DNA from: Anaspis maculata
Taxonomy: Eukaryota; Arthropoda; Insecta; Coleoptera; Scraptiidae
Length of the DNA stretch: 64,000 nt
Assembly: GCA_949128115.1 (NCBI GenBank)
Contig: OX421967.1
Location: 10,406,070 to 10,470,069, forward strand
Reading direction: 5' to 3'
Made by a program: the position numbers and the translations under genes. Below the pieces are notes generated by a model, which was not told the origin of the DNA, searched no databases, and saw only the letters and a list, made by a program, of their open reading frames with translations. Within the stretch, counting starts at the first letter, position 1. Each line of letters begins with the position of its first letter. Positions 20,632-33,639 of the stretch are shown here, one piece after another.

Positions 20632-22838
20632 TAGTCCAGTAAAACTACGGTTTAACCTCGAACTAATTGCAACAGAAATAATTTTTTGGCCATCAAGTTT
20701 CGTTAAGCTGTCTGAACAACATATTGAAAATTAAGAAAAATTTGAGTAGGGGAAAACGTCCAAAATGGTATATCCAATCCGGTCGAAGGACGTTAACCAT
20801 ACTCCTTCATGAAGAATCTATAATAAATTTAATTTTTGTTGTTTATCAGTTCAGTACACCTATACGAACAACACATGAGAAATATAGAACAATATAGGTA
20901 GGGGAACAAGTCCAAAATGTCAAAACCGATCTGGAAGTAGGCGCTACGTGGACGATTTTCGTTTCTGTCAATATCGGATCAATTCTGGCAAGTTTGACAT
21001 CGTTTCCTACTAAATTTGACGTTGTGAATTCAACAAAGGTGATTTAATTGTGATTGAAACATGTTTAAGCAAGTTTTACTGAAAAAAACACGTTTTTTTT
21101 CGGACATTTTTTCCTTTTTTGAATTTCATTAGTGTCGTTGTTGGAATAATTTATTATCACAATTCCTGCATACTTTATCTATTCCAAGTATCCTACAAAG
21201 AAAAATCATGCACTGAATGTATTTTTTGTTTTAACGAAGTGATATAATCGATTTGTTGCAAAAGCTGCCTAACGACCATTTTTGCTCAAAAAATGAATAC
21301 GCACTCTTGCGGTAAAAAAGATGCTGTAAGTGTAAAATACATTTGTTTTGAATTTTTTGAACTGCGGATTATAGAGAAAGCATTCCTTTTTTCGTTCAGT
21401 AGAGGCTGTTGAGGAAAAGTTGTGGTTTGATAGACGCAGCATGATTTTTGCGTGAACCTGCGTAAATTTTCGAGTGAAAAATCAGCGTTGAACAGTTTCC
21501 GCCACAAATCAATTTTATCCATCTGTGAGATCGAAATGTACATCCAATGCATAGTTTTTATGTATGAAACGCTTGAAATTAGTGAACTATGTAGCAATTT
21601 TCACAAAAATATTTTTTGACAATGACCAAATCGAAATTAAAAACCGACAAAATAATAAACCTCAAAAACGTGTTTTTTCAAGTTCAACTGGTTTTAACGT
21701 GGTTTAATCACAATTTTACGCCTTGTTGTTTGTTTTGATGAATAATAAAGAAGAAACATATAGTTTTGCCTGATTTTTCTTCAATTCCCTTGAGAATTTT
21801 GACTAGGTGTCTTTTATTTTATTTTCCTCTATATTAGAGCTACCGCGTCAAGTTAGGTATTATTTCCGACTAATTGTCACATTTTGAACTCAATAATGAC
21901 CTCAAAATCACAATAGAAACAAGTTATGACAAGTAACCTGGAAAAAAACAATTTTCTTTGGCATTTTTCATTTTTTTTTTCTTCAATTGGTGGAGGCATT
22001 TGTATTCAGAACTATTTTATACGTCACTATTTTGGAGTGTATTTAACATTATCAAAAGTATGTACCCAATACCTGCGTATTTTGTTTTTGGAAGCTGAAA
22101 AAAAAAACAAAATTGGAAAATAGTTTTGGATGCCTCCAACAATAATTACTGAAACAATCAAAATTAAGAATATAATAAAACACGGTTTTTCAAGCTTACT
22201 TGTTCAAACTTGTTTTTATTTCAATTTTGGAGCTATCATTGGATTTAGAATGTGGAAATTAGTCGAAAATGATACCTAACTTGACGGTATAGCACCAATA
22301 TGGAAAAAAAAAGAAATTTCACAAACCTCTAGTTAAAACTGCCGCCGTGCCCCCCACGCTATGCACTAATACATTTTTTTGTAAAAAATGGCACCTTCAG
22401 GCTTCGACACATAGAAAAATTCGGGAAAATTGTTTATTAGAGTCAGTATAAGTGATAGGTTCTAAGTTCTAACCTTGATGCATTTTGAATAGCAATTTCA
22501 GCTCCCCCTCCCCTGAATAACACAAAATCCTCCTGTACGATTTTTGTCATTTTTTGGATAAGTTATAAGGCAGAAAATTCTGGACACATCCTGACATTTT
22601 CAGATTTTCATGACTTATTTTCAAGTAGAAACTGATATTTTATGTACCATGAGCAAAAACTATGCAAAGTGATACCGCCATTTTTGATTCGCCATTTTGA
22701 AGACTTTCCGCCATTTTAATTTTTCTTAATTTTTGATATGTTGCTTGTAGGACTTCAAGGTATTTCATAGCGGAAAAATTATTTCTGTTGCAATTAATTT
22801 GAGGTTCACCTCTCTTTTCACGTAGGTTTACTGGACTA
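20632..22838. mobile_element. 2.2 kb TIR element (non-autonomous) with ACG flanks
   Basis: Ends TAGTCCAGTAAAACTACG... and, in reverse complement, TAGTCCAGTAAACCTACG.... Similarity of the ends continues for about 120 bp (AATTGCAACAGAAATAATTT, AAAATTAAGAAAAATT). ACG flanks both sides (20629-20631, 22839-22841), a 3-bp TSD. No transposase frame was found. The superfamily is not determined; a 3-bp TSD occurs in PIF/Harbinger-type elements. Confidence 0.8.
21839..22293. repeat. nested 455 bp foldback inside the 2.2 kb element
   Basis: GCTACCGCGTCAAGTTAGGT...TTCCGACTAATTGTCACATT on the left matches the reverse complement of the right end (AATGTGGAAATTAGTCGAAA...ACCTAACTTGACGGTATAGC). Arms are about 100 bp. 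Confidence 0.75.
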
Positions 22839-22841
22839 ACG

Positions 22842-24812
22842 TGCTGGCATTCAGCTAGCGTTAGAAATTGGACAAGTTTACATCGAGATTTACATTCGGT
22901 TTCCGAAAGAAAAGTGCGTCCTAATTATGTGCGCAATCCTACGTCGAATTTGTTCAACCCTTACAAGTTAATTCCATTCTCATTCTTCCTAATTTGCCGA
23001 ACTATTGGCGAACCCCTTTCCTATAGCACTAGAATTTTGATTTCTTGCGTAACTTACTAATCCTTCGTCCAGTTTAATTTCAACCCTTTATTCTTTCTCG
23101 CCCATTTTCACTGGTACGAAAAGAAATATTCACCATTTAATTGTACTTAGAGAGAGATCGTTGTTCATTAAGTATTGTCTTGTTATTTCGAAATCAAAGC
23201 CATTATTTCAATTATTGATCAAATAATTTACATACATTTTGAGTGTTGACATTTCAGAGATTTTAGATCCGGCTGGTGTTATAGTTTATAATTTATAGAC
23301 TTATCCAGCAGCTCTGTTTCACGCTAGGTTCAATACCTATACGCAAATTTACACTCAGGGGTACAAGTCATCGCAATGAGCCTTTAATTAATTAGCCTGC
23401 AAAATTTTATGTCACTTTCCTTTCTTATCTTGAAGTGTTTCGAAACGACACTGAATTTTCTGGCATTGTTCTTAAGAGGTTCTCTTTGTTTGGAACGCTA
23501 GCTTATCTTGAATGTCCATAAACTCCTTGTCGTGCGAAAGGGTTAAATATTTTATTCTGTGGGGAAACTAACGCGTCATCAAGATTTTGCCCAGATTTGA
23601 TTTGCATAAATACTAGTGCGCTTGTCTCAAGCTAATAGAGTCTACAAAATCATGCTCTGTCGGAAGCCAAATCTCTTAAAAGGGTTGCTGAGGTTATCAC
23701 CCTTTTCTGGCGTCTGGAAGGTAGTTATCTGAAAACAAGAGGCCGCATTTAAAAGCTCAAAGCAACTACCAGGGAATTGAAATCGGCTTGACGCTTATCA
23801 TGGCTGTTCGAAATAGCAAAACAGAACCTGCTATCATTTTATAAACAAAACAATAACTTCAAACTCATCAAACAATTAGCCTTTGATTACAAATGGAAAT
23901 CAGACTTGCCTCAATATCTCCTTCCCTCGTAACTGATGCACTACAAATAATCACAGTGCTTTAGCACTTTTCTCAATTTATTCTTCTTGAACAATATTAG
24001 TTTTTCTTCTCCCACACATCTGCCCTTCTTGCCTGCCACCACGCGAATCCCCTCAACCCTCGTCGCTACTTTGGGACCGCTTCTTATTTCCCACCCTCCG
24101 TCTAAAGTGTGTAAAACCTGACACCCAAACCCATTGGCTTGCGCTTCCTGACCCTCCATCACCCCATGTGCAATTTCGTCACTTTCAAGTTTCGCTTGTA
24201 ATCTTATTTTTTTTCTGAATATTTAATTTCCTTTTATTTTATAATTTTAGGTCGTTCCACCACAGTATCTTACTAGACTGTTTGCAATATACTTATAGGT
24301 AATAATATTCTGTTGGCATGACTGTTGTATAGGAACAATAACGTTTCAGCATAATTGATGTATTGTAGTCAAACAGGCTTTCAGGACTTACTTATTTTTC
24401 TTACGTCATCCACGAAGACCTAGGAATAATAATGACGTAGGACGTAGGAATAATAATGACTAGGCAATCCTCTAATTGATATTTATTTGGACACTCTGTT
24501 TTGAGTGTCATACTATTATTATGATTACATACTACGATATCATTTATACAATAAGTAATTTTAATTTACACTTTACCCTTTCATTCTGTTTATATTCTTA
24601 TTTATGTTATACCTTTTTGAAATGTATTCTTTGTTGATATAGCAACCCAAAGTGTTGGGGAGAAGTAATTTTTCAAATAAAATTCCTTTATATATAGGTA
24701 AGTGATCGATTCTCGTGAATCAATTACATACATTAGATAACACCATTTTCACCTAGTTGGTATAGTAGAGGTAGCCTAGCTAGCTGCGTAGGTAGGTGAA
24801 CCTTTCTCTGTG
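22842..24812. other. intergenic, about 2 kb upstream of the gustatory receptor
   Basis: AT-rich. An open frame at 23941-24162 (minus) has no recognisable domain. A short tandem duplication (GACGTAGGAATAATAATGAC-like) lies near 24430-24470. No other gene supported. Confidence 0.4.
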
Positions 24813-25982
24813 ATGGACCACTTCCGTGTTTTATGCATCTACGGCAGCACTCTGGGGATCATTCCTCATTACGACTTTGAAAAGTGCCAAATTGGCCAGA
24901 GACCTCTCCATACAGCCAAAGCGATCCTGCTGACGGCACTGCTATTTCCGGCAGTCGCATACACAATGTACTCCGAATTCCTGTACCAGGATGACATCTA
25001 TAGAGGCGCCATGGATTTATACGTGGACATCATCAAGCAATCGTTTTTGACCATGCACATGCTTTCCGTAGTGTTCGGTTCGAGCTTTATCCACCGCGAC
25101 AAGTGGTTGCAATTGCACAGCAACCTGGAACTTTTGAGACGAGAACTGGAAACGAAGAAAACCCGTTCCGTTCACTCCGTCGCATATTTTTCTTACCACA
25201 TAATAAGCATTTCGTGTTGCATGTACTACACGAGTAAGTGGTTCAACGAGCTGCATTCCGATGCTTTCGTCAGGTGTTTTCCTTACGACATCGTGTGCAA
25301 CTATTACGAATCCTACACCAGCTTGCTGATTTGCAACGTTCTTTTGATTCTCAAGCAACGCTACGAGAACTTGAGGAACTTACTGAACGGCGTGTTGCAG
25401 CAGGCGAGAGAAAATCGCGATTATCCCGGCTTGAAAAGCGTCAAGCTTGCACACGTCGCTGGATTGCTCAAGTGCCTCAACAGCAGCGTTCTGTGTTTCA
25501 ACGGAATTTTCGGATGGGCTTTGCTGTTCATATTTGCTAGAAACGCAACGCAAATCGTCATCACTTTGAACTACACCATCGAGTTGTCGGATACGATTGA
25601 AGATTTCCAAAAAACTATCCATTTGTCGGGCAGTCTGGTGGTTCTGGTGACTTTCGTGAGTACCTACCTATAAAAAAAATTGTCGTCATCTATCTTGATT
25701 CCCGCGGCAATTTTCCAGGTCCAAGTCGCCATAATAGTGATGGCGTGTGATTCAGTGAAGGACGAAAAGGACAAATTTTTGATTTTGTGCGATGATTTTG
25801 AAGAGCTTTTGCTGCAGAATGCCGAACAGATGAAAGAACTTCTGCTGATTGAAAAACGAGCTACGATCAGAGATGTCAAGTTTAGCGCTGCTGGATTTTT
25901 TGAAGTCAACAAAACCAGTCTTCTGGGCATTCTGGGGACGACCATGACTTATTTTGTAATTGTGAATCAGTTTCTCAAGTAA
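24813..25982 (+). CDS. gustatory receptor (7tm_7 family)
   Basis: Two exons, 24813-25655 and 25719-25982, joined in phase 0 across a 63-bp intron (donor GTGAGT, acceptor TTTTCCAG). They give 368 aa, the usual size. Several hydrophobic segments are visible (for example ILLTALLFPAVAYTMY, SYHIISISCCMYY, LICNVLLIL, FGWALLFIFA). The short last exon ends ...FFEVNKTSLLGILGTTMTYF then VIVNQFLK. The TYFVIVNQF string is the TYxxxxxQF signature that separates insect gustatory receptors from odorant receptors. Such proteins are ligand-gated channels in the dendritic membrane of taste neurons, with the N-terminus inside the cell; the ligand is unknown. ATG 24813 was chosen as the first in-frame ATG. No damage seen. 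Confidence 0.92.
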
Positions 25983-28765
25983 TTACATTACCGCAGTTTT
26001 TTTTTTCAACCATTAGGTTCGTTTATTCATTTGTCTGATTCTGGATCCGTTTCCGAGTTCGATTCCATCCACAATTACTCCCCTAATAATCATAGTATAC
26101 CTAGAAGAACACTAATATTAGACAGCACAAGTTACATGTCTCCATCAAACTATTGCTGACGGTGCATTAAATATAAAAATATTATTGTACATGATTGAAT
26201 CAATTTATTAAAGGAACTGATTATTATTAGAGCTATTGAACCGAGAGGTTAACCGCTGCAAAAATTTGTGTAAAAGAGGTCCACTTTGCGACTCAGTTCC
26301 CTGTTTCGTTAGAGTCCCTTCGGAGAACCCCTGAGTTTCGTTGAAATTCCACTGGGTTCTTCGGATTTACCTTATAGTAAGGGAAACGGACGCGGTTTTA
26401 GTACCCCTATCGAGTTATGTTAGAGACTATCATCTATGTATCGAGAAAATATGTGTAACCATGGAATGGCAATCCTGCCAGAAATGCAAATAATGAAATA
26501 ATTTTAAAATTGTAGATTACAACCTTCAAAATTCTTGTCAACAAATGTTAGTCACATTGTTGATGGCACACAACAATCACCCCTTTCACGGGCCACTGCC
26601 AGAAACTCATCTAAACTGGGCAACAATTGAAGTGATTCACTCGAAAATTTTGCCTCACTTCAAATGTGAATATCTCGGGAAAAAATGGACCGATTTTGGA
26701 AATCATGGTCATGCTGGATAGCGTGTTCTTTTGGCTGTAAGATACCTGGATGGTACAGAGGTTCAACGACGTTGCGTGGGCTATACAGGGCGGAAACAGA
26801 AGAAGTGCAAAACCGGTCCACATTATTGAATGGTTCAGCTTCTGTGAAAAAATCTAAGATTTTTTCTGAGTGCAGTTTTGAGAAGCACATATCAATATCT
26901 CTACCCACAAAAAATTGTCATCAGCGTACCCAAGTCTCAACCCCTGAGAAACAAGTGCCATACAGCTACCGGCGACAAAAGCCCAGCCCCATGGGGCGTC
27001 GGATATTTTTGCTGTGAAGATTATTTCAATGTAGGTAGAATCGTTGAACTCTGTGATCCCTTACCTGCAACAGTTTGTTTTTTTCACAGCTGGAATCCGA
27101 TGCCCTAAACTAGAAGTAGTAGTATGTATAAGGTTGTGGGCTCGGTTGTGGGCTTAAAAACCATTCAAGGAAAATATGTAGTACCCCCCTTCAGAAATTG
27201 AGCTGAAAAAGAAGTCTCAGCCAACTCCTTTTGCAAAGAAAAAGAAATATGGGCTTACTACCTCACTGGCAGCAGATCGTGGAGGTATGCGAAGAAAATG
27301 ATTCCAAGCAACACTTCGAAATGGATGTGGCAGGAAGTGAAATTATATGCCACCATCTAGGTAGGTGTTAGCAAGTATCTACAGCAGCTATCGTCACCAT
27401 CAGCAACATAGCAAATCGACAGGCCGTAGAACTTAATGGTTCTGCCAACTAAGTAGAACAACTCACCACTTCGCTTCCAAAACGACGATTTGGTACTCTG
27501 CCTGCAAATTAGCCACACCCAACATGTCCTGTTTTTACATTTTATTCAACTTTATTATGACATTCAGTTGTCAACTGTATAAAAATTAAAACAAATGAAC
27601 CTGTTTTTCATATCCTATTCAGTTTTCAGTATTTAATTATTTATAATATGCATTACAGTGTAATAATACTAATTAATAACAAATCCTAAATATGTACTGA
27701 ATACTCCACTAGATCCATTACGCATGGAGCAAAAAACTGTTTGAGAACTACTCTATTCCAAGCAAAAGATAATTTCTTGACTCTCATGTACGGTTGCGGC
27801 CAAAATAAAGTGGACGACAATGTCAACGAGTTGGCTTGCTGTCATGCGACGTTCAGGCCAGAATCTTGAGAAATCTGTCAACTGTCGTCCACTTTAAAAA
27901 GTCCGCAATGGTACCTACCTATACTATTTTGTCAAACTGGCCACTTTTTCACACGTCACTTCCAATAAAAGATCACTGCAGTATTTTAAAAAGGTTCTAT
28001 GTCGTAACTTCTGTATTGTTTTACAGTGTACTAGTGTTCTTATAAACAAATGATGAAGGGAAACCTTCTGTGCATCGATTTCCTTATCACTATAAAAAGT
28101 GAATAAAATTCCATCAGTGGTACTACTTTTAACTGTGAAAATTTTCTGGGGTGTTTGTCCTTTAAGGGTAGTTCCCACTTTGGCTAAAGCAGATTTTCAT
28201 ATATAATACAACAAGAGACTAAAAAATTACCGGAAATTTTTGAGCTGTAAAATATGAGTGCCTGTTGGTAACTGAAATGATCACGAGCGCGAAGCGCGAG
28301 TGGTCTTTTCTGTATCCAACAAGCACAAATTATTGAATGCCAAAAATTTCCTGTAATTACGAAGTCTCGAGCTGTATTTGGCATGACAATTCGAACGAAA
28401 CGATTATTCATTTTCATCCTCCATTATTGTATTTCCATACCGGAAATTACACTAGTGCAATTTTCATCTAATCATAGCCTGATTGGTGGAAATTGCTGAA
28501 CTAACCCTTCTTTATTGGTTACATTTTTGACAGTTGAATTGTCTCCAATAGCACTCTGTGAAGGTAGGTACTGATGGATTTTGGCTTTTGTTCAGTAGCC
28601 AATATAGGAGGGCGACGCTATGCTTACAGCCTCCTGTTACAAGTTACACAATACATTTCAATTCAATTCAAATTCATTGATACCAAACTACAAAACAATG
28701 ATATCCTTCACTTCGTCAAACTTGAATCGTAAGAAGTTTGCTAACAAAATAATACTGCACCCTAC
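25983..28765. other. intergenic, mostly unassigned repeats
   Basis: No coding gene supported over 2.8 kb. Block 26600-26800 (AATATCTCGGGAAAAAATGG) resembles 50560-50620 (GATATCTCGGCGAAAAATTGG), suggesting a dispersed repeat. A 93 bp foldback lies at 27805-27897. Confidence 0.4.
27805..27897. repeat. short foldback element
   Basis: TAAAGTGGACGACAATGTCAA on the left, with TGTCAACTGTCGTCCACTTTA on the right as its reverse complement apart from small mismatches. The flanking TA could be the target duplication of a mariner-type MITE. Confidence 0.6.
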
Positions 28766-29182
28766 CTGAACTAGCCGGACAATCTCCACAGGTACATGAG
28801 ACAACCTCCTCTGTTTCTTCTTCAATGATGACTGTAACAGCATATGGAGTACTTCGGACTTTGTGCTCCGGTGTTACTTTGGCTTTGACAGTACATAACG
28901 TTTTATCACGTTTCACCTGTACAAACCCTATTGCTTCGTCTCCATATATTTGTTTGCTACTTCTGCAAAAAAAAGGAATGAATAATTGATTGGGATCAGG
29001 TAGGTGCTAGAGGCTCGCTTGCCGCTTGCTTATGAGTCACAAGGCCTTACCTACCTGCTAGTTTTAACATTTCTTACGCCATGTGCGAAAAAATCTGCGT
29101 TTCTTCTATAAAAATTGTCTACCATGTCCGCATCAACTTCTGGGAGATTTCTGTCGTTGGCTTCTTCGAAATCAGCTTCCAT
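28766..29182 (-). CDS. SWIM-zinc-finger-like protein, 5' exons
   Basis: Exon 1 is 29182-29055 (MEADFEEANDRNLPEVDADM...HGVRNVKTS). Exon 2 is 28962-28766 (SSKQIYGDEAIGFVQVKRDK...EEVVSCTCGDCPASSG). The acceptor is TTTTTTTGCAG, the donors are GTAGGT and GTAGGG, and the join is in phase. CTCGDCPASSG resembles the first Cys pair of a SWIM zinc finger as found in insect proteins with a SWIM module, often next to a YqaJ-like nuclease domain. The completing C-x-H part should lie in the next exon, but none was found downstream, so the gene is truncated here or its next exon is far away. Function not assigned. Confidence 0.5.
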
Positions 29183-30787
29183 TTTTTTACAATTTAGCAC
29201 AAAAAAACAACTCAATACGTTCAGCAAATATGACCGCAAACTCTCACAACAAGAGGAATCAGGAATGTGAGGTTAGATAAATGACAGACATGTAAATAAT
29301 GACAACGTGGCAACGCTGCTTTATGTCAACTGTGGTCTTGCTTCCATTTCATTGGTGGATGAGTCTAGCCGCGAATTCAGTCGATTCAAACAGAGGGAGT
29401 GTGAAGAGCCAACTTTCAAGTTCTTTTCCTTGGGCCGATTTTTTGTTTGTTTCATCTTCACAGTATTTAGTTTTAGGTACTTGAACATCGATTTACATAA
29501 GAAAATCGCATTTTGTAATTTCCGTGTAAGACCCCATTGACATGATGAAAAATGTTATGATGGTCAAGAACAAAGTTGTTTAGGTCCTGTACGGTAGATA
29601 GGGCGGTACTGAATGGCGCATGGGGAAAATTATGACATTTTGAAATTTTGAGGGGTCCCGAGTCGCCCCCTAATGGACACATTTTTGAGTGCTGCGGGTC
29701 AAATCACTTGAAATTTTATGTAGTTTGCATGAGCCAAATTTCATTGCAGTACCACAAAATGCAGAATCAAAAAGCGTACCGCTGCAACTATCGACAATCT
29801 TTCCGACGTCCGATTACCAATTTGTTCACTGCCACCGTGGCACAGTCCAGCCCGCCATCGAAGAGATTTCCATCCGTGTCGTGGTAGTATTAGATGTGAT
29901 TTGCCCGGTCTACATCAAGCTATTCATCATCGGGAGTCGTGCGCTCGCAACAGTTAGATTTTGCACCGGTGCGAACTTCATTTCTGCTCCGGGATTAATT
30001 GCGTTGTATGTTGGGGGACGGCTTTTACCAGGGAGTTTTTAAGCTAAAGCAAGAGCCTTTGGACCATGTGGGTATCGCCGAGTAACCGAGGTAAACCTGA
30101 GTGCATCATTTGCCTTCGAAGAAATTGTATAATTTTATATCCATGGGGCTGTAACCCTTCACACAGAACGCTGCCTGTTGGAAGAGGAACCTGCATCGAA
30201 CACTCGTAATCTGTCCCTAACAAAAAGCTCCTCCGCGGCGTGCCAGGGCCTTCTACTGGACGGGTCGGGGCCTCCTCTAGCGTTGTGTCCTGGCCTCACA
30301 GTCGATGTGTCATAGCCTTTATTGGGGGTGGTTCATGGCAGTTCACTGGCTGCGTCTGGGCCTCCTCGCGGGGTGCGTCTTGTCCTGTGTCGGTTCAGCT
30401 AGGCTTCAGGAGTGGATGCTTGTGATCGCAGAACGGTACCTCGCGGTGGAAAAGGAGCGATCTTGTGGAGTAGGGTAGACGATCTACGATTGAGATTTGC
30501 AATGTCCTAGAAAGCCACGATCGACACGGGGGTAGACTTCAACTTCTCATAAGGTGGTACCTGCGGTCCAGGGGTTGGAGTTGGGACTTCGACGGAGCTT
30601 TTGGGCGACACTTCTGAATACGTGCTGCTGAGTTTGGAGAATCGCGAAACGAACAAGAATTTGAAGTAACTAAAATCGGGTTTGTTCGAGTCAGGGTTCG
30701 GACCCCGCCGTAGAGTCGCAGTTGTTGATAATAATCGGTTTAGAACAACAACGATACGAGCCCATGGCGCAATCGAACCAAGCGATT
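29183..30787. other. intergenic, nothing firmly recognised
   Basis: Several medium open frames on both strands without domain features. GC content rises after 29.8 kb. No gene claimed. Confidence 0.35.
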
Positions 30788-32093
30788 TCATCGGGCGTGG
30801 CGCGCCAGCATGTGCCTTTTCAAATTTTGCTTTCGCTTGCCTCGATAAGAACACTTGTCGCAATCGTACCACTTCACGTCTTCAGCCGTGCGGTGAGTCA
30901 GCATGTGACTCTTCAAGTCCCTGCGCGCCTTCGTCTTGTAGGAACATTCCGTGCAATTGTACCAGTCGGCTACGTCATCCGCTGTCACGTGGGTCAACTT
31001 GTGCCGCCTCAGGTTACTTTTCTGGTAAGTCTGGTAAGGGCATTCGCCGCAATGGACCAGCTTGAGCTCGAGCTCGCCGGGTGTGGCGTGCGTCACCATG
31101 TGCACGGTCAGATGGTTCCGTTCTCTGGCGCGGTAAGAGCACTTGGTGCAATTGAACCAGGCGATTTCGTCGGCCGCGGCGTGTCTGCGCAAGTGCCTGT
31201 TCACGTCTCCTTTTCGTTTGGCTCGGTAACAGCACTTGGGGCAGTCGAACCATTTGATCTCGTCGGCTGCGGCATGCGTCAGCATGTGCTTGTTCAAGTC
31301 GCATTTCATCTTGGAGCGATAAGAGCACTTGGCGCAGTTCCACCAGATGATTTGTTCGGCTGGAACATGCTTCAGCATGTGCCTGTTCAGGGTCACCTTC
31401 ACTTTCGCCCGAAACGAACATATACCGCAATGGAACCATTTCATTTTTTCCTGTTTGACATGTTTTATCATGTGCTCGTTCAAGTTTCTCTTATTTTTGC
31501 CTTTGTACAAGCACAGAGCACACTGGAACAGGTCAGTCCCATAATTGTCTTGAAGTTTCAGGGTTTTTTCAGAGTCCTTTGAAGTAGGGCCACTGGCATC
31601 TGCTTCAGGTACAATTTCACATCTCCCAAGTTTTATGATACTATTCTTTCGGTATTTGTCACAGTCAAAGAGCTCTAAATCGATTGGCAAAATCACTGGT
31701 TCTATCGGATCTCCAGGTTCCATCCTACATGAATCGTGATGTTTCACAAAAGATAATTTCGAATGTCCTCTGAACTGGCAAAATTTGCAAATGCACCTTT
31801 CAAACGGTTCATTAAACTGACCGGTGTCAACATTTCCGTCTTCAGTGCTTGCGGTTTCATGTTTACCTCGATGTTTACTAATGTAATGTTCATATAGGAC
31901 GAACTTGTAGTTAGTTTTGTAAAAGCAGCGAAAGCAAGGATGCCGTTCTGGTTCTAGTTTGGCATGGAATAGTTCGGTTGCGCAAGTATTTCTGTGCTTG
32001 CTTCGGACGTGATGGTCCAGTTGGAAAGGCCAAAATGATCGATACGAACATTGCGCACAGCCATGTGTCGCCTCAGTTTCAGACACTTCTAAC
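30788..32093 (-). CDS. C2H2 zinc-finger protein (8 regular fingers)
   Basis: One large exon, with an acceptor (AAAATTTTAG) directly before GTTAGAAGTG at 32093; the frame also runs open to an ATG at 32140. The N-terminal module has three units: CAQCSYRSFWPFQLDHH, LEPERHPCFRCFYKTNYKF and CKFCQFRGHSKLSFVKHHDSC. An acidic linker follows, then eight C2H2 fingers of the CxxCSYRxKxxxxLxxHMLTH type, ending ...RHMLARHAR. The linkers are not TGEKP but about ten residues such as AAADEIKWFDCPKC, with a conserved Trp before the first Cys. A nuclear DNA-binding regulator is expected from the fold; targets are unknown. An upstream exon with the true start probably lies beyond 32140. It is a paralogue of the genes at 1-592, 35976 and 63782. 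Confidence 0.88.
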
Positions 32094-32648
32094 CTAAAAT
32101 TTTGTTTATTGTTGGAATTTGAAAGATTCCATAATATCAAATTGTCTTACATTATACAGATCGACGTATTGTTTTTCTTCACTTCACTGGTACTTCTTTC
32201 TACTCCATTCATTACTTTCTGAACACACTTAACATCAAGTCAACGCATCAAGTCACCACTACTGTGTCACCTGCTGTCACGATACGCAGGTCATTCGGTA
32301 GTTCGGTACAAGAACGCCTTCTACTCACGTCAACATGAATGAGACGTATGACGTTTGTTTGTAAGACCAACTTTTGATACTATTGGCGAAAATCAGCGGC
32401 CACCAGAAGGCGCTGAACGCAGTCAAACATGGTGGCCCAAGGGGCCTTGACAAATAGGTACCCAGCGCACAGCCCAGCGCAGTAGCACTCGACAGTTGAC
32501 AGTACCTACTCCAAATCAGAAGAATATTGACAGTTTTGACAGTTGATAAATAATTATTTTTTTTTGTTTTCCTTGTTTTCCACATCGTCGTGAATGTGAG
32601 CGAGTGAGTGTTGTAGTTTGACTTGAATTACTGCGTTAGTATACGCCG

Positions 32649-32857
32649 ATGGACCAATACACAAGGCAGCAGCAAAAGCCGATACGTAAGTTGGTGAAAT
32701 GATAGCCGAAAAATGCAATCTCTGAATGCTTATTTACGTTACAGATGTTGAGTTATGTGAGCCCCTTGCACACAAGGTGGAAATACTAAGCCCCCACAAG
32801 ACAAAGCATAGGTACAACAGGACGCATCACGAAAATGAGCCAACAATTATCATTTAG
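32649..32857 (+). CDS. small two-exon gene candidate, 49 aa
   Basis: ATG 32649, exon 1 32649-32685 (MDQYTRQQQKPI), donor GTAAGT, a 59-bp intron ending TTACGTTACAG, exon 2 32745-32857 (VELCEPLAHKVEILSPHKTK...), stop TAG. The exon lengths (37 + 113) keep one frame. The product is hydrophilic with no signal peptide or domain recognised. It is divergent to the zinc-finger gene at 30788, so the two could share a promoter region. It could also be the translated part of a longer transcript or chance. Confidence 0.45.
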
Positions 32858-33559
32858 GCTAGAAAGATGAACATTCTTTTGGAGTAATCGTACGACTCAT
32901 ACATTGACTGTAAAGTAAAATTTCAGTAGCTAATAAGCATTTACCGCTGTCTAGAATAATAAAAATCATAGTTTATCAATAATAATTGAGTATTCTTTAA
33001 TCATAAGTTTAATCATAGCTCATCGGTTGATGTTAGTGTTTCTACAATGGAAAATATTTTCATATCGATTGAGGTTCTAAATCTGAACTGATGAGGCGAG
33101 TGACGGATTCTGATTTGCAGGGCAGGTCTCTTCTCTCAATACCGCTGGCGTTGATCTCCAGGCTCTCCGGCTGCTCTCACTGGCTTATCGGAGATGGCTT
33201 CACGAGCTCACAACACTGTTCTAACAACTGGTCCACAGAACCTGACCTCCAAATGGTTTTCAATTATCCATTTATGAGACATAACAAAGCACAAGAGTCT
33301 CAGTCGCAGTGAGCCCCAGTCACCCCACACACGAATTAATGACCTGCCTCAATCACTTCTTCGCCTTCGCACTTTGTCGAGAGGGGGCTGATTTGGTCAC
33401 CAACATGACCATAAATATTGGGCAAATGAATCTGTATTATTGGCATTTTCTAAAACAAAAATAAGTTAGAGATACTGCAACGAAATTCCATTCCCAACGA
33501 ACCCCCATCAGCAGTTCTTGGCCCACTGCACAGGCCCACTGTTACGCTTTCACTGACAG
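32858..33559. other. intergenic, nothing recognised
   Basis: No supported gene or repeat between the small ORF and the right inverted arm. Confidence 0.35.
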
Positions 33560-33639
33560 CTATCACTGTTGACAGCTGTTGTGATGTAAATGCGCACTGC
33601 GTTTACTACCTATTTGTCAAGGCCCCTTGGGCCACCATG

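Noticed and set aside
30722..31582. 286-codon frame on the plus strand opposite the zinc-finger gene
   Set aside because: It mirrors the finger repeats in antisense; no independent coding signal.
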